A stretch of DNA of 64,000 nucleotides from Escallonia rubra (taxonomy: Eukaryota; Streptophyta; Magnoliopsida; Escalloniales; Escalloniaceae), in NCBI GenBank assembly GCA_033065855.1, contig JAVXUO010002519.1, positions 1-64,000 on the forward strand. The letters are read 5' to 3'. The notes below the pieces were generated by a model, which worked only from the letters and a program-made list of their open reading frames with translations, was not told the DNA's origin and made no database searches. The first letter of the stretch is position 1. The number at the start of each line of letters is the position of its first letter. Position numbers and translations under genes: made by a program. Below are positions 22,749 to 36,075 of the stretch, in pieces.

Positions 22749-22889
22749 GATTGGCACCATCCGTGGGACCACGACAGGGAACATGGCCAATCATTCTTCT
22801 TCCGGTGACTCTTCATAGAGTCATTCCCAGATCCATCGGGCGCGAACTAGCAGCTCTCATTGACCCAGTCGTTCTCATGACCAACACTC

Positions 22890-25800
22890 GACCCCTTTGC
22901 GCCGCCGTCGCGCCAGCTCTTCTGATGATGCATACGTTAACGTAACATCTGCTACTCTCGAATCAGAGACTAGACCTCGGAGAAACCGATCTCTAACGTC
23001 TACTCTGAAAAACGATGATCTTCATCATCGCTTGAACCGTCAGCTATTCAAATCACCCCATGCCGACCTTACAAAGGAAATCCACGAACTGAAGAATGTC
23101 GTGAACACTCTTGAATGAAAGCTCGACATGGCAGTGGCTCCGACGTCCACTCACCATTCTCATCTTGACCCTAGCGACCTTCGTCTTCGTCTCACCTCCA
23201 GATCAAGCTACGGCCGCAAATACAGGTCAACGGCCGATCCGACCTACGATCCCAAAGAGAAGAGCGGAGATCACATGACCAGGAGTAGATCATGCTATCG
23301 ACGTGATCTATCAGTCGAAGACAGTACCAACTCCTCTCCCGAACAGGTCGCCAGAGCTGAGACCCCTCGAAGATCTATCTACAAGAAGAGAGCGCCTGAG
23401 TTTCATTCCCGAGAACGAGACTCCTGGAAGATGGTCCCTAGATGTCATTCTCCAGAACGATCTCCCCCAAGGGAAGAATCTGGATATCCGTTATCCGAGG
23501 CCATCGAGAAGGCAAAGCTACCTCCCAGTTTTCGAATGCCTCAATGTGACCTCTACGACGGGACTGGAGATCCAGGAGAACATGTTTACCAGTTTGAAAC
23601 TAACATGCTACTCCTCCAGGTCTCAAATGCTGTCATGTGCAGAGCCTTTCCTACTACTCTGAGGAAGGCTGCACATGCATGGTTTAAATCTCTACAACCA
23701 AGATCCGTCCACTCTTTCATCTAGTTATCGGATCTCTTTCAAAAGAATTTTGTAAGTAGTCGCTCCCGACGAAAAAACTCAGTGAGTCTACTTAACATTG
23801 TTGAAGAGAAAAATGAGTCTTTGGCATTCTATCTTGGACGATTCAACGCAGCCACTTTGGAAGTCGATAACCTGGAAGAGTCCGTGAATTATATTGCCTT
23901 CCTTCGAGGCCTTCGACCGACATCCAAGTTTGCATTCTCTATTAACAAAAGTCCTCCAGGTAATATGAAAGCCCTTCTCGAGAAGGCTAACAAATATATT
24001 CAAGTTGAAGAATACTTAGAGACACACATAGGACAACGTGGAGAAGGGAAGGAAGAAAAGAAGAAACGATCCTGGGAACTAACTCCTTAAGGAAGAAAGT
24101 CAACAAAACGTTCTAAGCATGATGAACGGTGTCCGAAAGACCCATTTGCCCCCAAAAATCTGACACCCCTCAACACAAAACCATCACAGATTCTTCACGA
24201 GATCAAAGACAATAAAGCTCTCCAGTGGCCAGACAGAATGAGATCCCGGTCGAACAAAAGGAACAAAGATTTATGGTGTCACTTTCGCAACAATCATGGC
24301 CATACAACTGACAATTGCGGGTCACTCAAACAAGCAATCGAGGCCCTTATCAAACGTGGCCAGTTGAGAAAGTTTTTATCCCATAAAGAGGGACGACAAT
24401 AGACACCTCCGACCACGGAAGAAAGAGAAGATCGGGAAGAGAATGCGGGTACGATCAACACTATATCTGGGGGATTAGCCGCAGGAGGTTCATCAGGACA
24501 GGCTCGAAAAGCATACGCTAGAGAAGTGTGCATAACGAGTCAGCCCCTGAATAAGAAATAGAAGACGGTCCCCGTAGCGGCGATCACCTTTTCCGTTGAA
24601 GATTCAAAGCATGTAAAAACTCCTCATGATGATCCGTTAGTCATCACAATTAAGGCTGAGAACTTCGACGTAAAACGTGTCTTGATTGATAACGGAAGTT
24701 CCGCAGAAGTCTTATTTTACGATGCATTCAAGAAGATGAACATTCCCATGGACCGTTTCTGAAAGATGGATACACCGTTGTATGGATTCTCCAATCATCC
24801 AGTTGCAGTCGAAGGTATTATCGTACTCCCAGTTGCGATCGGCACACCTCCGGCACAAGCCAACTTCATGCTTGATTTTGTGGTGGTAAAGGTCCCTTCT
24901 GCATACCACGCCATATTGGGACGACCAGCACTCAATCAGTTACAGGTTGTAGTTTTAACTTATCACCTCAAGATGAAGTTCCCCACGGAACACGGGATTG
25001 GAGAGGTGAAAGGAGACCAGACTACAGCTCGTCAGTGCTACGTGACTTCATGCCGATCAAAGAACAAGGAAGCACTCATTATCAAAGACTTTCGGGAAGA
25101 TACAAAGATGCAAACGGGAGAACCAGTTGAAGATCTTGTAAGCATTGAAGTATATCCCGGAGAAGAAAACAAAACGGTTCGGATAGGTTCGAATCTTAAG
25201 GAAGACACTAAGCTCGAGTTGGTGAACCTATTGAGAACCTATGCGGATATATTTGCATGGATAGCCGCAGACATGCCTGGAATTGATCCCAAAATCATTA
25301 CCCATAGGCTAAACGTTGATCCATCCAAAAAACCTGTTAAGCAAAAGAAGAGGACTTTTGCGCCCGAAAGATAGGAAAAGATTGAAGAAGAGGTAGATAA
25401 ACTTCTAACTACCAACTTCAATGAAGATATCTACTACCCAGATTGGATCGCCAACGTCGTCATGGTTCCTAAGTTAGGCGGCCAATGGCGAATATGTATC
25501 GATTACACAGATTTCAACAAAGCATGCCCGAAGGACAGCTACCCGCTCCCAAGGATAGATTTTCTTATCGATGCTACTTCGGGCCATGAATTACTTAGTT
25601 TCATGGATGCATATTCTAGGTATAACTAGATTATGATGCACGAGGACGATGTCTCCAAAACTTCGTTCATCACGGAGAGAGGGTTATACTGCTATAAAGT
25701 AATGCTCTTTGGACTCAAGAACGCCGGGGCAACGTACCAACGCCTAGTGAACATGATCTTTCGAGACTTGATTGGAAAGAACATGGAAGTCTATGTTGAC

Positions 25801-27841
25801 GATATGCTCGTCAAAAGCATAAAGTCTGAATTTCATGTCAAAGACTTGAACAAAACTTTCGACATCCTTCGAAAGTATAAAATGAAGCTGAATCCACTCA
25901 AATGCGCTTTCGGAGTCGCATCAGGGAAATTTTTGGGGTTTATGGTTTCTCAACGAGGAATTGAGGCAAACCCGGAAAAGATCAAGGCCATTCAAACCAT
26001 GACGTCTTCAAAAACCATCAAACAAGTACAAGAGTTAATAGGAAGGGTCGCAGCCCTGGGAAGGTTCATGGCTCGATCAGTTTAACGATGCTTACTATTC
26101 TTCAAAGCCATCATAAAAGCAAAAAATTTCGTTTGGACAGACGATTGTCAAGAATCGTTCGAAGCACTCAAAACTTACTTGAGTTCTCCGCCCCTACTTT
26201 CAAAATCACTTCCCGGCGAAGACTTGTTTCTGTACCTCTCGGTCACCGAAGTCGCAGTTAGCACTATTTTAGTTAGAGAGGAGGATGGAGCTCAGAAACC
26301 TATCTATTATATCAGCAAAGTCTTACAAGATGTAGAGACGAGATATCCGAAGATTGACAAGATCGTACTAGCCCTTATCATATCAACTAGGCGTCTTCGA
26401 CCATATTTCCAGTCTCATACCATTATCGTGTTGACGGACCAACCACTTAGAAAGGTTTTACTGAGCCCCAAGGCATCAGGAAGATTAGTCAATTGGTCTG
26501 TCGAGTTGGGGGAATTCGAAATCCAGTATAAGCCTCGCACTACAATCAAAGCTCAAGCCCTAGCAGACTTTATTGTCGAGTGTACATTACCTGAAGACCC
26601 CCCTCAGTTGGTGATTTCTGAGGTTACAGACCCTTGGAATCTTTATGTAGACGGTTCTTCAGCTGTTGGTAGTAGCGAAGCCGGAATTATTCTTATAAGT
26701 CCAAAAGGTTTTACTATTGAGTACGTGCTTCGCTTTGGATTTCAAGCCTCAAATAACGAAGCAGAATATAAGGCTCTTCTTGCAGGGATAAGGCTAGCAC
26801 ATGCCTTAAAGGTGGATTCACTATCAGTTAATAGTGATTCCCAACTGGTGGTCAATCATGTCTTGGGAGATTACGAGGCCAGAGACGAAAGAATGGCTCA
26901 ATATCTCAACTTAGTTAAAACTTCAGCTGTGAAGTTTCAAAACTTCACCATTTGCCAAATCCCTCGAGATCAGAATACTCAGGCAGATACATTATCAAGG
27001 CTTGCTTTCGCTGAAGAAACTGATGTCCAGCGCCCGGTATACCTTGAATTCCTCTAGGGTCGCAGTATCAGTTCTCAAGTTGAGATTGAAATAATTGATC
27101 AAGAACCCTGTTGGATGGACATGATCATCAAATACTTGTCCACATGCGAATTACCAAGTGAAAGACATGGGGCGAGGAACCTTCGTGTCAAAGCTGCTCG
27201 GTATGCTTTAGTGGAAGGAACTCTATACAAGAAATCCTTCAGCCTTCCTTACCTCAGATGTTTACGCCCATCAGAATCCTTCTACGCATTACAAGAAGTA
27301 CATGAAGGGATATGTGGCCAACATCTTGGTTGTTGTGGGCTTATCGAACAACTCCACATTCGGTTACAGGGGAAACGCCTTTCTTACTGTGCTATGGAAC
27401 GGAAGTAATGTTGCCAGTTGAGATAGGAATTCCAACAATACGGGTCTCGCATTTCAACGAATTAAACAACGAAGTTTGACTCCGAGCAAATCTTGATTTG
27501 GTAGAAGAAGCTCGAACTCAAGCCATGAGCGATATGTTGTCATAAAACAACGAGTCGCACGTTATTACAATCAGAGAGTCCGATCCAAGCAGTTTAACGT
27601 GGGAGATTTAGTCCTTCACAAATTAGAAGTTTCCGATCCAAAGGCAGCGACGGGAAAGTTATCTCCAAATTGGGAAGGACCCTATCGTGTTATAAAGGTA
27701 CTCAAACCGGGTGCCTACACACTGGGAACACTTTCGGGAGAATCCATCCCTCGTACTTGGAATGCTGAGAACTTGCGTAGATATTTCTATTTTGGGGGGA
27801 TAAAGGGCCCAGACCTTATCAAAACCCCAATAAATAAATAG
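22890..27841 (+). pseudogene. gag-pol region of the Tat element (fossil)
   Basis: Recognisable family blocks: gag (about 23480-24060), aspartic protease (VLIDNGSSAEVLFYDAF near 24680), reverse transcriptase (about 25440-26090, with YVDDMLVKS at the active site), RNase H (about 26200-26600), a second RNase H typical of the Tat lineage (26640-27000, YVDGSSAVGSSEAG) and parts of integrase (27110-27840). Not intact; I treat it as a dead copy. Confidence 0.9.
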
Positions 27842-28497
27842 TCTTTAGCAGATTTTTGCGAATAAATAGGTTGTCAAGCAATACAATGTAAACTTTATCT
27901 TTTGCTCGAGCAATAAAGATTATTTTTCTCAGCATTGTTGTCATGTAAACTTAGCCAATTATTTTGCCCGAGCAGAATGATGGCCGAACACTCTGTCCGA
28001 ATAGAGGTTGAACTTAGACAAAACATTATGTTCGAACAGAGTGATGACCGAACACTCTGCCCGAACAGAATGATCAACTTAGTCAAAACATTCTATCCAA
28101 ACAGAGTGATGGTCGAACACTATGTCCGACAAAGTGCACAACTCTTGGGTTTTAAAAAAATACAAGAGTAGGCCAAACGAATTAGCTACAGATCTAAGTT
28201 TGTGAAGAAATAAAAGTTAATGGGGGCACCGTCACTCCACCAAAGCTTTTGCTTCTTCGAAGTTTAGGCCGAGTGAGGGTGCTCGACTTCTTTGCCAACC
28301 CTTTAAGTAACGAATAAAGGGTTTGAGTCAAAGTAAAAATAAATAATAATGTGTGAATGGTAAACACAACCCACGAGAAACACATAGTAAAGCAAAATAG
28401 CATGAAATAAACGATAGAATTTTACAATAAGCCCTTGAAAGGGCATCAAAATTCTCTGTCTGAACAAAGTAAAATGCCTAGTTACAAAGGCTAAAAT

Positions 28498-30510
28498 TTA
28501 AGGCTCGGGGGCATCACCAGAAGGACCTTCCCCTGGAAGATGAGAAGCTACGGCATCCCCTGCCTCTGAAGGCATAGCAGTCTCTCTAGATGGAGACACT
28601 ACTGTAGGTAGAACGAAATCATCAAAGGGGATGTCAAGAAAGCGCTCAGCAAACATCTCCTTGGCCTTCACAAAGCCAAGCTCATACATCTCAAGGCCAT
28701 CTTATGTCCGCTTCTTCGGCCATTCATCCCCAGCGTTTCCATCCAAGAAGTCGCGGATGCCTTGGTCTCGAGCTTTGGTCACCTCTTCTACTGCCCTCCT
28801 TTTTGCTCGCTCCAGCTTCTTCTCCAGAGTCGTAATCTGAGCAAGATGATCTGCCTCCTGCTTGCTCAGCTCTTCAGCACGATGAATAACTTCTTCTGCC
28901 TCCTTAACGACTTCCTTCTTCTGCTGAGCCTCCTCCGCTGCCACCTGCCTCGCCATCTCAAAGCGAGAAAGCATTTTAGACCCGCTAGCATACATCTAGA
29001 ATGAAGATTGGAACGATCAGCTAAATGGAAGTTGAAAGCAAAACATAAAACTAGTTGGGCTAAAGGATGTTACCGTATACACGGCCTAGGCGAAAGAACA
29101 GGCAAAGGTCTTGTGAGTCTGATTCTGGAAGACCTCCTTGTCTCGAGGAAGAATTCCATGAAGAAGATGCTGCTCAGAGACCTGGCTATCTGGCATCCCA
29201 AGGTCATCACGCCTAAGTGTCCATATCGGTCGAAAGATGGGATCATCATCGATGGACACTTGCTCAAGGATCCGTGGAGAACGTTCTGGAGGAGTGACTC
29301 TAGTCTTCTTAGGAGAAAGGGGCAACTCCACACTTGGTTGCTTCTCTTTTCGCTTCCCCTTGGCTTTTTGGAGAACGCCAAGAAAGCCTCATTGTGGCGA
29401 CTTTCCACTTCCGCTAGCCATTTCTGTAACGAAGAAAGAAATCAATATGGGAATAAACATTAAAACCAAATTGAAATCAATGACTTATATAAAGCACACC
29501 TAGAGGAATGGTCTCGACAGATGACACGCTAGGAACAGCGGGAGGAGGAGGAGGAATCAAAAAACCAGCTGGAATGGGCTTTGAAGGAATGATCTTTGCC
29601 CACTCCAATTGCTCCTTCGAAAGAGACTCATCAATAGAAAGACCGCCTCGAAGTTTAATGTGGCTAAGAATGTGCTTAGTGAGATTGTTGGGAGTGGGCT
29701 TGCCAGGATTCTCAAAATCCTTACAATAAGGATTCCAGTTTCTATCAAATGGAAGCTCCCCCTTGTCCAGGCGGCCAATGAAAAAGTATCTAGAATGCCA
29801 ACCTTTATTTGACTTCGGGCCTCCCTTCAGAAATCATTGGCTACTATGAATGTAATACTATCCCGGGCAGTTGGCGACTCCTTTGACGAAATAGATTTCG
29901 AAGAACACTCTCATAAAATCTGTTGCATCTGGTTTGTAGCCTGAAGTCTGAACCAAATATATAAGACCAGCAAGCTTACTCCAACCATTTGGAACAAGCT
30001 GCCCGGGAGCCATGCGATAATGCTCGAAGAAACGAATAGCAAAAGGGTGAAGATGAAGCCTATACCCAGACTTCACCTGCTCTTCGTAGATCCAAGTTTC
30101 AAACTTTGTGCCGTAATTAGCTGGTCCTTGCAAACCAGGAAGACGAGCATACTAACCTTCGGGAATAGGATATTCCCGAATTAACTCCAGCAAATCTTCA
30201 ATGGACATCTTACCTGAATTCTCATCAGTAGTATACCAAGGCTTGGGATTAGCCTTATCCTCGGCTTGATCCTTCACATCTCCTAAGGCATTTTTTCCAG
30301 ACAAAGAATGCGAAGGCTGAGAAGTGGAGGGTTGTGGAGGTTGAGAGGATGAAGGTGGAAATGGTTGGGAAGTCGAAGGTGGTGGAAGTTGTGGATTTGA
30401 AGTTCCAACTTCACTTCCTGAAGTTAGAACTCGTTCCGAACTTGAAGATGAACTACTTATATAAATATTTTCTTCGAACAAGGAAACAGACGCTGAAGTT
30501 TCGAACATGT
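28498..30510 (-). pseudogene. Antisense ORF region of the Tat element (fossil)
   Basis: Several minus-strand frames lie between pol and the 3' LTR, opposite to gag-pol. From the N-terminal side: a Ser/Pro-rich start (MFETSASVSL, 30508), a block with GWSKLAGLIYLVQTSGYKPD (about 29900-30000) like the 'putative gypsy type transposon' domain, and a coiled-coil-like Glu/Lys-rich block (about 28700-28990). Antisense ORFs in this position are known from Tat-lineage elements such as Retand and Grande. Function unknown. The copy is broken. Confidence 0.75.
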
Positions 30511-30779
30511 TTTCTATTAAACTAGGAAACTACGAAAAACTTGAAGTGCTGAACAGAAATAGGAGAGGAAAAGAGACTTACTTTAAGAGTAGTATGCTTC
30601 CAAATGATTCAAGTGAGGAAAAAATGAAGTGAAAGACTCCTATTATAGTGAAACTCCAAGTAACCGTCACTTGGGGAACCCAACGGTTCGTCTCCCCCCC
30701 CTACGTGTCAGAAGCCAAGCGAAGAGAAGTTTGAAAATTTCAAAAATTCTCGCTCAAAGGCATTAATGGAGAATGAGAC

Positions 30780-31440
30780 ACGTGGAAGGAACCAAAACTT
30801 TGGCCGAGCAGAATCTTTTCCGAGCACTCTGCCCGAGCAGAGTGATTGGCCGAATAGAATTCTGTCCGAACAGAATCCCGTCCGAACACTCTGCCCGAGC
30901 AGAGTGACCTTGGCCAAACAGAATTATGTCCGAATAGAATTTCGTCCGAACACTTTGCCCGAGCAATGACCTTGGCTGAACAGAATTCCGTCCGAATAGA
31001 ATCCCGTCCGAACACTCTGCCCGAGCAGAGTGACCATGGCCGAACAGAATTGTGCCTGAGCAGAATCCCGTCCGAACAGAATCGTTCCCGAGCAGAATCC
31101 CCGTCCGAACACTCTGCCCGAGAAGAGTGATCTTGGCCGAACAGATTTGTGCCCGAGCAGAATCTCGTCCGAACATAACTCTGTCCGAACAGATTCGTGC
31201 CCGAGCAGAATCCCATCCGAACAGAATCGTTCCCGAGCAGAATTCTGCCCGAACAGAATTCCGTCCGAACACTCTGCCTGAGCAGAGTGATCTAGGCCGA
31301 ACAGATTCGTGCCCGAGCAGAATCCCGTCCGAACAGAACTCTGTCCGAACAGATTAGTGCCCGAGCATAATCCTGTCCGAACAGAATTCTACCCGAGCAG
31401 AACTGTGTCCGAACAGAACCTTGTCCGAGCCGAGCACTAT
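30780..31440 (+). repeat. Minisatellite in the 3' region of the Tat element
   Basis: A degenerate tandem array is built on ccgaacagaatcc(c)gtccgaac and the alternating ctctgcccgagcagagtg. The second phrase is itself a near-palindrome (CACTCTGC/GCAGAGTG). A shorter related stretch lies upstream at about 27960-28130, before the antisense ORF. Reading frames over the array are repeat artefacts. Tat-lineage 3' regions are known sources of such tandem repeats. Confidence 0.88.
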
Positions 31441-31560
31441 TTGAATATTTGAAATGTTAGACAAACAGATTCAATTCTGTTTTTGGCATATTTCGCTATC
31501 ACCAGTGGTAAAAGCGTGCTTACACCCGCTTCATTAACGCTGGTAAAAGCAGGGGGCATA

Positions 31561-31997
31561 TGATATACCTAAAAATATCCATCCAATCTACAGACGACAC
31601 GTGGCAGTTATGACACGTAACCCATACTGGCTCATTACTGATATGGCACTTACCATATCAATCACCGGGCAGAATCCTAAAGAAGCTCTGACTCTATCAG
31701 TTAAGATTGACATGAGATTCTCTAGGATCCTAATTAGATTCTGATTAGGGTTGGTCAAAGCCCAGTCCTACTAGGACTCCTCATTCTACCACTATATAAA
31801 GGGGTTAAGCCCCCTCAGGTAAAGACAAGCTCACACACATACACATTATGTCTTTACTGCTTCTCAGAGTTCTACATTGTTAGCCACCTTTGACTTAAGC
31901 ATCGGAGCGTTCCCCCACCGGAACCCCACCGGGCGGTTGTTCTCTTTTGCAGGCCTGATTTCTGGTGTGGTTCCCGATCCAGTTTTTAGCTGCAACA
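31561..31997 (+). repeat. 3' LTR of the Tat element
   Basis: TGATATACC...GCTGCAACA, 437 bp, preceded directly by the purine tract agggggca. Pairs with 22305-22748. Confidence 0.92.
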
Positions 31998-34900
31998 ATA
32001 GCAACTTGCCAAAATTTTAATTTGTCGTCTCCCTTTATCCTTCTCACAAATACACAGTCTTCTATCTTCCTCTTTCTCTTTCTCTTTCTCTCTTTGCTGT
32101 GTCTTTGTTCTCCTCTGTTTCTCCTCTTCTCTGTATAATTTCTCCTTCTCTCTCAAGAATAATACTCACTGTGTTTCTCTTCCTCTGTTCTTTCTAAGTA
32201 ACCGAAAAGAGAGAAATCCTCTTTCTCTCGCTGCCTCTCTCTTTTCCTGACCCGTAACGGAAAAATGGGAAATAAATCCCCTTTGCACCAATTTCTTGTT
32301 GATTCCTCTTCTTGTTCCCTCTCTGATTATGCTTTCCAAAAATAAAGAGTTGACATTATAAAAGAAAATCAGATTTGATGTAATCTCTTATTTATTAAAT
32401 AGTCCCCGATTTAAATTTATATTTAAAACTTAGCCCGCTACACTAATTGTCGCTAAAATTTGCTAATAAAAAAAAATATCAATGCTAACTATAAAAATCA
32501 TCGTTGACTGTTGTTGATAAAATATTGCTCATGTACATTGTTTTTAGATATGCGTAGAAATGATCGCTAAATTTGTTAATATAATATTCATGCTAATGAT
32601 AGAGTATGAAAAATGTCACTAAAGATTTTTTTAAAGCTATTGTTAACGCTAATCTTTGTTGAAGACTTCAATCAATATCACCTATAACTGTTAACGTTAA
32701 TTTATAACTTATAGTTTCTTAAATAACTTGTCGCTAAGGGTCGGTCATAAACTACAACGCTCAGCTCCACTAATCTACAACATTACGCTTAAAAAATGTC
32801 GATAAAGTTGTAAAAAAAATAATGCTCAGCAAAATTGTTGCTAAAGGTCAGATAAATAATATATCTATGTTTTTTTAACTGTAAAACCTGCCTAAGATTT
32901 TGGAGTGTTACAAGAGGTGATGGCTGCCCGTGACGGGGTATGGGAGTTTTCAGAGATGACTATGTGTGTAAAAGGCAAGGGAGAGAGGGTAAACTATCGT
33001 GAAGTGGGTGAGTGTGAGTTTATGTGTATTGTGTTCGTGTTATGTGTGTATGTATATGTGTAAGCAGCAAGGTGGGACTACCATGGCTGTGTGCATGTGG
33101 GTTGAGTGTTGAGCAAAGAAGATAACCTACTGCCTCAATAATTTTGTGGGGGTGGGGGGGTGTATTTTTTTTTTTCTTCTTTCCTTTATGTATTGTGTGA
33201 AATCTGTGTGTGTCCTCCTTGTGTTAATGTGTGTATAGTGTGTGTAAGGAGTGTATGTGTGTATGTGTTTGAGAGGGCGTGAACAGCCGTGAGGGTGTGT
33301 GCGTTTTGTGTGTATGTTAAGTTCTGTGTATATGTGTGTGTGCTTGCATGTGCTGTGTGTATGCGTGTGTACTGGGTGTGTGAGTTTGTGTGTGCTGTGT
33401 GACGTGTGTGCGTGTGAGTGAATGTGTGTGTGTGTGTGTGTTACATGCCTGCAAATGTGTGCTTGTATGAAATAGTGGGTGTGTGTGTTTATATATGAGA
33501 AGGGGGCTGTGTGAGAGGGGTAAGGTAGTGTGAGTGACAAGTTTGTGTGTGTGGAAATGGAGTATTTTGAGTGAGTTTATGGCCCACGTGGGATGGGAAA
33601 GGGGCTGCCAAACACGCCCATAAGGATGTGTGGGTGTATTTTCTGTGAGTAAATAATGTGTGTGTATGTATTGAGTGTGATTTTAGTGTGTGAGTAAGTG
33701 TTTTGTGTGTGTTTATATATATTGTATGTATGAGTGTGTGTCTTGTGCATGAGGGTGGGTGTGTGTGTAAGTGTTGTGTGCATGTGTGTGTTCTAAGTGA
33801 ATAAAATGTAAGGGTTGTGAGTGATCTGTGAGGGAGTAGAGACTGAGTGGAAAGGGGAACAGGAAGAAGGAAGTACGGATCGGGTATCCTGTTGACGCTA
33901 AGTTTGGCACGTGCTTTGGCTAGCGCACAATTATTGTTAGCACATAAAACTTTATAGTATAATGCGTTAGGCTATATTATAATTCGTGGCACATTTTCAT
34001 AATTTTTTGAAATTGTGTGTATTAAAATTTCAGATTTGAAAAATTCATTTGGAGCCTTTAAACTCATGAATATTCTGGAAAAATTAGAGTACTTTTTTTT
34101 TGGTATAAATAAGTCCATCTTAAGTTTAGTGATTTTTAGAGTTGATTTGTTATCATTTCTGTATCGCATTGATTTTAGAAAAATGAATAATTTAAAAAAA
34201 GTTTATACCTTTTAAATTCTGATGTTAATTTCTATAATTCTTATAGGTATTCTAAAGTTGTTATAAAAATTATGGGACTTTATTTTCAGCTAGAAATAAT
34301 TATGTCCATATATGGGTTTTTCTTGCATTTAAAGAAATTATTTTAATTAAAATATATGCAAAAATTCAGAAAATTCATATTTTGACTTTTACTAATGTTT
34401 TAATCTATAAAAATGTTTTGTTATAATTTAATATGTATCTGGGATATCGTTACGCATTAAAGAGTGTATAGGGATTTCAGTTAGGTCAGCCGTGTGCCGA
34501 ACCACTTTGAGTTGCGCGATTTCGGAGTTGAGAGTGAGTACGTCGTGGGTTGTTATTATTAGGTTTATATTATAGCAGTGTAGATTATTTTTCTAATAAA
34601 TGAATTTGCCAATCTAGGTTGATTCAGAGAATTTGATCGAGGTCGATTAGCATCGCTTTGCTGGGATCAAGGTAAGGAATTCTATCCAAATCCTACTCAT
34701 CATTCTAAACTCATGTCTTTAATCTTAACTGTTTTGCAAATTCCGTGGAACTATGGTTTTATTAAATTTTCATGAAATGTTTGGATATTGCCCATGAAAC
34801 CCAAATTTGAGTCTTATAGCGATCGTTTGGAATTCTTGTATCATTCTCATATGTTTATTGATTCGATCATCGTAAAATGTTTTGAGTTGTACTTATCTAT

Positions 34901-35970
34901 TCTCATTCTCATATGTTTATTGATTCAATTATCGTAAAGCATTTTCAATTGTATTTATTTTTTAAAATGTTGACATGAGTTAGTAATCCTGGGAGTTATA
35001 AGGATGGTGCGTATTGTTAGCGTTAATAAGGATGGTCTGTTGGTTGGGTTAAACTAGTACCTAAATGCACTAGTCAGTGTACATATGCATATGTAAAGCG
35101 TATCGAGCACTGCCGGGGTGGCTTTGCTATAGTGTACTGCTCATGTTCAATATTTCCTATCTCTTTTTATTATACCTGAAGTGTTTTGAATGACTACTGA
35201 TTTAAGGGATTGAGATAATACTCGTCTCTATGTTTATATCGAATTGCTATGAATTCATCAAAAAATAAAATCCCTTGAAAAGATGTTATTTGACTTGAAT
35301 GTAAAAATCGTTTGAATCGTTTGTCTCTATCAAAGTGCTGCGTTTTACTGAAAATACTTTTAAAATTTTCCGTTTGACTCTATATGAAAACTCGTCCGAA
35401 TCGTTCTGTTGTTTTAATCTTTGATCAACCTTACTGGGCTTTCAAAAGCTCACTCCCTTTTGACTTCTATTAACCCTACGGTTATTTAACCTAGGATTAT
35501 ATTTGATTTTGATGATAACTGACATTGATGATTATGTTGTCTAACATGCATTGAGTTGATGAAGCAATATGTACAATCTCATACTCATGCAAATGGACAA
35601 TTAGACGAGCAAATCGATCAAAGACACTCAACGGAACGCATTAAAGATGAAATACTTTGATTGATTTTTACACTTAAGTTTATTCCTTTCTTTGTAACTA
35701 GACATAAAGAGTTGATCTTATCGATGACTGTGACCTAGAATTTGCCCATAGGTTTCCCTTGCATGCATAAACTTTTTCATTCTTTGAAAACAGGGAAAAC
35801 TGCATTTTGAGGAATACAGTTGACTGCATTGGAATGCAGTCAACTGCATGTTGGGCAGTGAGGTATTACAGTCGACTGCATTCCAATGCAGTCGACTGCA
35901 ATGACTTCCAGTAGCCTATTACAGTCGACTGCATTCGAATACAATCGACTGCAATTGGAAGTTTTGAATT

Positions 35971-36075
35971 GGGGAAAATAGGGAATGACCTCCTCTACTT
36001 TACACGTTGTGCGTTTTGCTCCCCTCTACTTCAAACTTAAGCACTAAACCCCCCCCACAGTTTAAGAAAATGGGC
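35971..36075 (+). repeat. Left TIR of the Pack-MULE
   Basis: It pairs with 39466-39569 inverted and includes tttacacgttgtgcgttttg, a C-run and agtttaagaaaatgggcaca. Confidence 0.92.

Larger units (their letters stand above)
22305..31997 (+). mobile_element. Ty3/gypsy retrotransposon, Tat lineage, broken
   Basis: 9.7 kb with two LTRs (22305-22748 and 31561-31997) and a 5 bp target duplication, atagc (22300-22304 and 31998-32002). Parts in order: LTR, primer-binding region (ttggcaccatccgtggga at 22751), gag, protease, reverse transcriptase, RNase H, a second archaeal-type RNase H, remains of integrase, an antisense ORF region, a minisatellite, a purine tract (aaaagcagggggca) and LTR. The dual RNase H and the antisense region mark the Tat lineage. 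The element is a fossil with on the order of ten breaks in its coding parts. By eye the LTRs differ at about 20-25 positions in 440, so it is moderately young (low millions of years under usual plant rates). Inserted in copy A1. Confidence 0.92.
15139..32912 (-). mobile_element. 4 kb LTR-like family, copy A1 (antisense, complete, with two nested insertions)
   Basis: On the plus strand it starts TGTAACACCCCGAAAA (15139) and ends GGAGTGTTACA (32912), flanked by the 5 bp duplication agagg (15134-15138 and 32913-32917). Its own sequence is 15139-17730, 21709-22304 and 32003-32912, about 4.1 kb, matching the length of copy S2. Read on the minus strand it has the family order: motif-rich upstream part (GTCGCTAA on the plus strand, 32450-32760), CT-rich leader (32040-32240), CA-rich tract (about 17010-17640 plus 21709-22260), AT-rich 3' part. 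Two younger elements sit in it: S2 and a Tat gypsy element. Termini and the 5 bp duplication say LTR (solo). I see no internal coding domain. Confidence 0.82.
14290..35462 (+). mobile_element. 4 kb LTR-like family, copy S1 (sense, outermost, interrupted, incomplete)
   Basis: It begins TGTAACACCCCGAACC at 14290. Its own sequence lies at 14290-15138 and, after the insertion of copy A1, at 32918-35462. It is the host of the nested A1 copy (target duplication agagg). Layout in sense order: an upstream part rich in TTAGCGAC motifs, a GA-rich probable transcribed leader (14820-14870), a GT-rich tract (32950-33830), then an AT-rich 3' part. That part shares blocks with the other copies, such as gagcctttaaactcatga, the gagttataaggatggt region and the caaccttactgggcttt region. 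No protein domain. It lacks the usual 3' terminus and abuts a SIRE-like LTR, so it is broken. The oldest layer of this nest. Confidence 0.7.

Noticed and set aside
30708-31357. Frames of 60-169 residues over the minisatellite
   Set aside because: Repeat translation artefacts present in several frames and on both strands.
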